A program made the translations under genes and the position numbers. Positions 63,585 to 64,000 of a stretch of DNA of 64,000 nt are shown here, piece after piece. The DNA is from Neotamlana sargassicola. GTDB lineage: Bacteria; Bacteroidota; Bacteroidia; Flavobacteriales; Flavobacteriaceae. Where the stretch lies: contig NZ_JAJAPX010000001.1 of NCBI RefSeq assembly GCF_020523965.1, forward strand, positions 1 to 64,000, given 5' to 3'. The notes beneath the pieces are model-generated. The model saw only the letters and a list, made by a program, of their open reading frames with translations. It had not been told where the DNA came from and ran no database searches. How positions within the stretch are numbered: position 1 is the first letter of the stretch; each line of letters begins with the position of its first letter.

Positions 63585-64000
63585 TTATCCGTTATTTATA
63601 ACTTCTGAAGCAATAGAACTTAAAATAGCACGCTCTTTAACCACATCGCCAATAATAATTATTGCTGGGTTTGCTAACTCTTGCTCTTTTACAATAGCTT
63701 CAATATTATGTATTCTGCCTATACCTACTTTTTCATCGGCTCTAGTGCCGTTTTGAATAATGGCAATATGCGCATCTTGCTTGTTTTCTGCTGAAAAAAT
63801 TTCAACAATTTTACCAAGTTTACCCATACCCATTAAAATAACAACCGTAGCCGTTGATTTTGCAGCTAAAGCAACATCACCAGAAATTTTATGTTCCTTC
63901 GTAGTTCCTGTAATTACCCAAAAACTCTCTGAAGCACCTCGTTTTGTTAACGGGATACCTTGATAAGCAGGCACCGCTAAACTTGATGAAATACCAGGAA
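63585..64000 (-). CDS. cobA: Uroporphyrinogen-III C-methyltransferase (partial, cut by window end)
   Basis: Only the C-terminal ~137 residues are in the window; the frame runs through 64000 (PGISSSLAVPAYQGIPLT at the edge), so the apparent GTG start at 63974 is internal. Family motifs: AYQGIPLTKRGASESFWVITG, VILMGMGKLGKIVEIF, PNAIIQNGTRADE-like IIQNGTRADE, and PAIIIIGDVV. It converts uroporphyrinogen III to precorrin-2, the substrate of the following siroheme gene. Confidence 0.92.
   Translation of the reverse strand, partial: PGISSSLAVPAYQGIPLTKRGASESFWVITGTTKEHKISGDVALAAKSTATVVILMGMGKLGKIVEIFSAENKQDAHIAIIQNGTRADEKVGIGRIHNIEAIVKEQELANPAIIIIGDVVKERAILSSIASEVINNG

Noticed and set aside
1-64000. 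tRNA, rRNA, CRISPR, insertion sequence or prophage
   Set aside because: No tRNA T-loop signatures, regularly spaced repeats, transposase, integrase or phage structural motifs were found on either strand.

Overview
The window is AT-rich and densely coding. It fits the chromosome of a marine-type member of the Flavobacteriaceae (Bacteroidota). Evidence for this: many genes carry TAnnTTTG-type -7 boxes and no obvious Shine-Dalgarno; two secreted proteins end in type IX secretion (T9SS) sorting domains; the gliding-motility ATPase GldA is present; and DUF3857, DUF1800/DUF1501, DUF2911 and PagL-type proteins occur as they typically do in this family. No tRNA, rRNA, CRISPR array, transposase, integrase or phage gene was seen.

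Region 1 (1-6.4 kb) is accessory. Short hypothetical, mostly secreted or outer-membrane ORFs all read rightward. They are separated by diverged copies of one ~125-bp repeat, and each copy lies just after a stop codon and just before the next start. The layout resembles a gene-cassette array, although no integrase is visible. An SDR oxidoreductase/HxlR regulator pair with a palindromic operator sits inside it, as does an ORF cut by one in-frame TAG.

Region 2 (6.4-17 kb) holds aspartate dehydrogenase, a GloA2-like VOC protein, and an apparent operon of an atypical Nramp-related transporter and a heparinase II/III-type polysaccharide lyase. That operon's promoter carries two tandem TTGGTnnACCAA operators like those of uronate-responsive GntR/FCD regulators. 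Then follow DUF2911, queE with a newly noticed 45-residue membrane protein, a HerA-like ATPase, a lipoprotein, a cupin, a hydrolase and rluF.

Region 3 (17-42.5 kb) is mainly housekeeping: folD, ffh, argS, a polyprenyl synthase, rlmN, queA, aroA, MazG-like, dtd and rsgA. Interspersed are a DUF1800/DUF1501/lipoprotein export operon, a TPR histidine kinase, CtlX, an AraC regulator with a SnoaL-like protein, a T9SS cargo protein and two tandem DUF3857 transglutaminase-like proteins.

Region 4 (42.5-51.7 kb) holds a Phe/Tyr operon (pheA, aminotransferase, tyrA, DAHP synthase-chorismate mutase). It is preceded by a previously unlisted Phe/Tyr-rich 25-codon leader peptide and an intrinsic terminator, which together form a classical attenuator. 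gldA and pta-ackA follow.

Region 5 (51.7-64 kb) is sulfur and one-carbon metabolism: metF, a MetH split into two genes behind a SAM-I riboswitch, cysE/epsC-cysM, a ferredoxin-NADP reductase-like flavoprotein, siroheme synthase (CysG N-terminal type) and a uroporphyrinogen methyltransferase cut by the window end. Together these supply siroheme for sulfite reduction, cysteine and methionine. Two families of dispersed hairpin-forming repeats with compensatory stem changes are scattered through regions 3-5, and one copy forms the C-terminal codons of the MetH N-terminal gene.
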